The notes below the pieces were generated by a model. It was given only the letters and a program-made list of their open reading frames with translations, was not told where the DNA came from and did not search any database. A DNA stretch of 64,000 nt from Brasenia schreberi. Lineage: Eukaryota; Streptophyta; Magnoliopsida; Nymphaeales; Cabombaceae. Made by a program: the position numbers and the translations under genes. The stretch is taken from contig JAYKKT010000073.1 of the NCBI GenBank assembly GCA_036023115.1, forward strand, positions 11,823,001 through 11,887,000, given 5' to 3'. Positions 61,420-64,000 of this stretch are shown here, piece by piece (position 1 is the stretch's first letter; each line of letters begins with the position of its first letter).

Positions 61420-62010
61420 AGGCATGTTAGAGTACTCTTCAAGCTAGGCTCAAATCAGAACAACTATCATTGGCACCAAGCTGCACAACAAGTTCAGCTT
61501 AATTCGGCTCTTGTCAAACTACCATCAAGCTCGAATTGATTGTACCAAGCTGACACCTTTTTGCGCAAATACGGCTTGAGCCGAGCCTGAATGAAAGCCG
61601 TTCAAGGCTTGTCTCCGTTCACGTTAAGTTTGTGTAAATTACATTTACTCGGCAAAACATGGGGAGTATTGTGAATTATAACAAATGTTTGGCAGGCGGT
61701 TTGTAAATTGCTCTCTTTGTTTCCTCAATAAGAAAAAAATCTTAGTGGGGTGACAAGATAAGAACAGGCCACTCTGAGATTTTAATTTTTAAAAGAGGAA
61801 GTACCGAATTTTACGGTAGGAAGGAGGTGGTCCCCGTTTGATTGCTTTGTACTAAATTCTAAGTTCATCTTCGCCCATGGTAATTCTGAGTATGGGCAGT
61901 TCGACCCGGCTCACTAAGAAGTGCCATGTTCCTGTTCGAGCTCGAGCATGAATGAGCTCCGATATCTAAGATTGGACTCAGCCCGAGCCTGTGGCAGATC
62001 TACAATTTTG
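61420..62010. repeat. AGCTC/GAGC-rich repeats
   Basis: Recurring GAGCTCGAGC, AGCTCGAATTG, GGCTTGAGCCGAGCCTG and GCCCGAGCCTG. Similar to 8,000-8,240, 22,745-22,990 and 52,080-52,220. Dispersed non-coding family. Confidence 0.45.
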
Positions 62011-62169
62011 TGTGGGATGGGGCGAACCGCCTATTCAACCATGGGGTGAAGTATGTATAATAGTAAGGAATTCAATCGCCCTCGAAATTTTTTATTTGTT
62101 TTTCAATTTTCAAGTAGAACGGCCAAAAAAGAAGAAGCCCTAGAACAAGTGTAAGCATGAGGGCACAAA

Positions 62170-62270
62170 AAACAATAACTCAAAGTCTGACTCGTAAGTT
62201 AAAGGTCATAAGTTCAACACACCCATAAAATGCATCTGGCTTCGACCTCCTCGTTGTACTGTAAAAACAA
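62170..62270 (+). mobile_element. SINE-like element
   Basis: Relative of 23,883-23,995: GTCTGACTCGTAAG head, box-B-like AAGTTCAACAC, then ATGCATCTGGC and 3' end GTTGTACTGTAAAAACA. Confidence 0.45.
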
Positions 62271-62439
62271 GTTAATCTAAATAATTGTACATAAAATATA
62301 TGTGTGCCTGTGGTCGAGCCGATCTCGCAAACAGCTTGGCTCACTTGCATTCTTAACTGTGATTTAAGTTAAACCGCTTATTAAGGTTAAAAGTAATTAT
62401 TATATGGCTCCAAATAATCCGTTATTATTATTATTATTC

Positions 62440-63180
62440 TGCCGTGCAACTTGATGACGCATTAAAGTACGAGTCAAATTGCTCTTCGAAGTAAGAGGTA
62501 TTACGCGAGTGCCACTTGCGGGACCCAAGTGAGCGTGTTCAGCCTTCTTTCTCGACAGATGGCGGGCTGGACGTCGCGCTCAGGTCGAAGGCCGTAGGGC
62601 AGTATCCGGATCCGTGATTCGAAATGCGTCCGGATCCGATTGGCTGTTATTATTTTGCAAGTACGGCCCTCGTGTGCGTGAAGGGTGTCGTGACCCCTAC
62701 CAAACGATCAACACTTAATCGGGTTCGGATTTGATTTTAGAGAATCCGGTACAAGACAATTATATCTTAAGATCCTTACCAGCATATCGTACGGTAGTAG
62801 GCGTGAGATTATTGGGCCCACCAATGGGAGCCCAAACCGGTTCGGAATTAGCCCCCTGGTTCGAACAGAACCAAACCTGTCCCGGATACCGTCGATCCCT
62901 ATCCACTTTTATGTCTTTTTTTTTCTATGAACTTATTTATTTTGTTTTTCTTTTCAAACACAAACCAGAATTGAAACCCACACTTACTAACTCTAACAAG
63001 AGCAGGCTGAAACAGAACCAACCTTTCCCTTCGTTAGTTTCCGCAAGTTTCAATTTCATATTGGTTATGTTTTCATTTGCAAATTTCAATAAACAAAGGT
63101 TAAATTATGAATTAAAGTCGTTAAAATGACTTAGAGCTGCTGGTTCCAGTTTCGGCTCGATTCTTCGGACATAGAAAAAA
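62440..63180. other. Intergenic with GGTTC-rich stretches
   Basis: CCGGTTCGGAA (about 62,838), GGTTCGAACAGAACC and the end GGTTCCAGTTTCGGCTCG/TTCGGACATAG resemble the fold-back family. A single 132-codon + strand frame (62,731-63,129) covers it but matches nothing known. Confidence 0.35.
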
Positions 63181-63789
63181 AACAATGGGCCTTTCAAGAT
63201 TCTACTGCCACCTCTAACCAGAAAGGGGAAATTAATCGGCTTCAAGTCCTAGCCATGCATCTAATAAAAGAAGGCTTCCAACAGAATAATTTTGAAAAGT
63301 ACAAAACAAAATAAAATTACAATAAAAATTTCTTATTTTATTTTGTTTAGTGTTTTTCAAAATTATTGTGATGAATCCCTTGAACATTTATTTTGAGAAA
63401 GTAAAATAATTATATTACACTCGTACCTCAAAAAAGTTAGAAATTCTTTCTCGTATATATTATCTTTTAGAAGCGTAAGTGCCATATAAAAAATCAAAAA
63501 GGGTGTTTGAGAAAGTAAAATAATTGTATTTCACTCGTACCCCAAAAAATTAGAAAGGCATGATTGCACACTTTAAGCGGTGCGCATTAACCAGTTACTC
63601 GCATTGATAGACACAGACATAAGCACATGAACTCTTGGATCAATAAAAAGTACGCGTGGCACTTGACCTTTTAATGATGTACAAACCATGAATCCTGCTA
63701 GCGCCCACAACATTAATAGGAAATAGATATATGTCTCTCTCTTTCCTCCCTTCTCTCCCTTTCATCCTAGAGAAAGAAGAAAGATTAGT
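63181..63789. other. AT-rich sequence with a ~50-bp local repeat
   Basis: TTGAGAAAGTAAAATAATTR, then CACTCGTACCYC, occurs twice (about 63,392-63,434 and 63,508-63,550). No gene is seen. Confidence 0.4.
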
Positions 63790-64000
63790 TCATGCTCACA
63801 TTCATTCATGCTCTAATCTTCTTAAAAATCTCAACTGTTTGATTGTTAATTTGAATGGTTGAGATCTTTAAATTAAAAAGTAAATAGTATCGAATACATT
63901 TAATACACATATAAAATTATCTTTTGCTTTTGAAATTTGAATGTTAACTACCGATCTTATTGATATGACGGTTGAGATTTTTGAGAATGTTTAAGTGGAT
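63790..64000. repeat. AT-rich dispersed repeat, third copy
   Basis: Phrases in common with 6,280-6,625 and 24,520-24,745: AATCTTCTTAAAAATCTC, GGTTGAGATCTTTAAATTAA, ATTATCTTTTGCTTTTGAAA and GACGGTTGAGAT. It runs off the window edge. Confidence 0.4.

Larger units (their letters stand above)
52368..61960. repeat. Segmental duplication, unit 2
   Basis: Partner of 42,822-52,050, same orientation, separated from it by about 300 bp. It lacks the 44,570 LINE and the 43,523 tandem repeat. It carries its own insertions: a MITE at 54,151-54,630 and about 0.85 kb at 57,540-58,430. It holds MIR535 copy 2. Confidence 0.85.

Overview
This window looks like nuclear DNA of a flowering plant. It is AT-rich, dense in decayed retrotransposons and poor in intact genes. 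It has plant-type pyrimidine/TA microsatellites, Ty1/copia, Ty3/gypsy and RTE-type LINE remains, and two precursors of miR535, a plant-only microRNA. miR535 is known from mosses and many angiosperms but is missing from Arabidopsis, so a Brassicaceae source is unlikely. I cannot name the species. I found no complete, unbroken protein gene: every coding segment I recognise is disrupted.

Layout. 1-4.3 kb: GA-rich on the + strand (pyrimidine-rich on -), possibly the promoter, leader and leader intron of a minus-strand gene running off the left edge. 4.4-9.4 kb: tandem duplications, microsatellites and dispersed repeats. 9.4-21.4 kb: a broken minus-strand Ty3/gypsy element between two ~535-bp direct repeats, split inside gag by a ~6 kb insertion at about 13.75-19.79 kb. 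That insertion carries a probable long LTR with a TATA box, 107- to 111-bp and 99-bp tandem repeats, and a G-rich telomere-like stretch. 21.9-22.2 kb: a frameshifted SEC61-beta gene. 25.3-26.65 kb: a broken organellar-type RecA gene on the minus strand. 26.7-32.2 kb: a minus-strand Ty1/copia element with both LTRs, inserted next to the RecA remnant. 32.5-37.8 kb: RTE-type LINE copies in both orientations, a large inverted repeat and a second copia remnant. One LINE derivative there has an internal deletion and an exact 19-bp target-site duplication. 38-42.8 kb: anonymous AT-rich DNA.

42.8-62.0 kb is the most interesting part: a diverged head-to-tail segmental duplication with units of about 9.2 and 9.6 kb. 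Each unit carries one MIR535 precursor on the minus strand, at 48,898-49,023 and 59,181-59,305. The 21-nt mature sequence is identical in both, while the opposite arm and loop differ. Each locus also keeps a TATA box, a splice acceptor just upstream of the hairpin and homologous leader sequence. The two units therefore look like a tandem pair of MIR535 genes that have both been kept. LINE, MITE and tandem-repeat differences between the units give a relative history: some insertions predate the duplication and others occur in one unit only.

62-64 kb: SINE-like and other dispersed repeats. All calls come from reading the sequence by eye. Element boundaries and exon ends are approximate unless I say they are exact.
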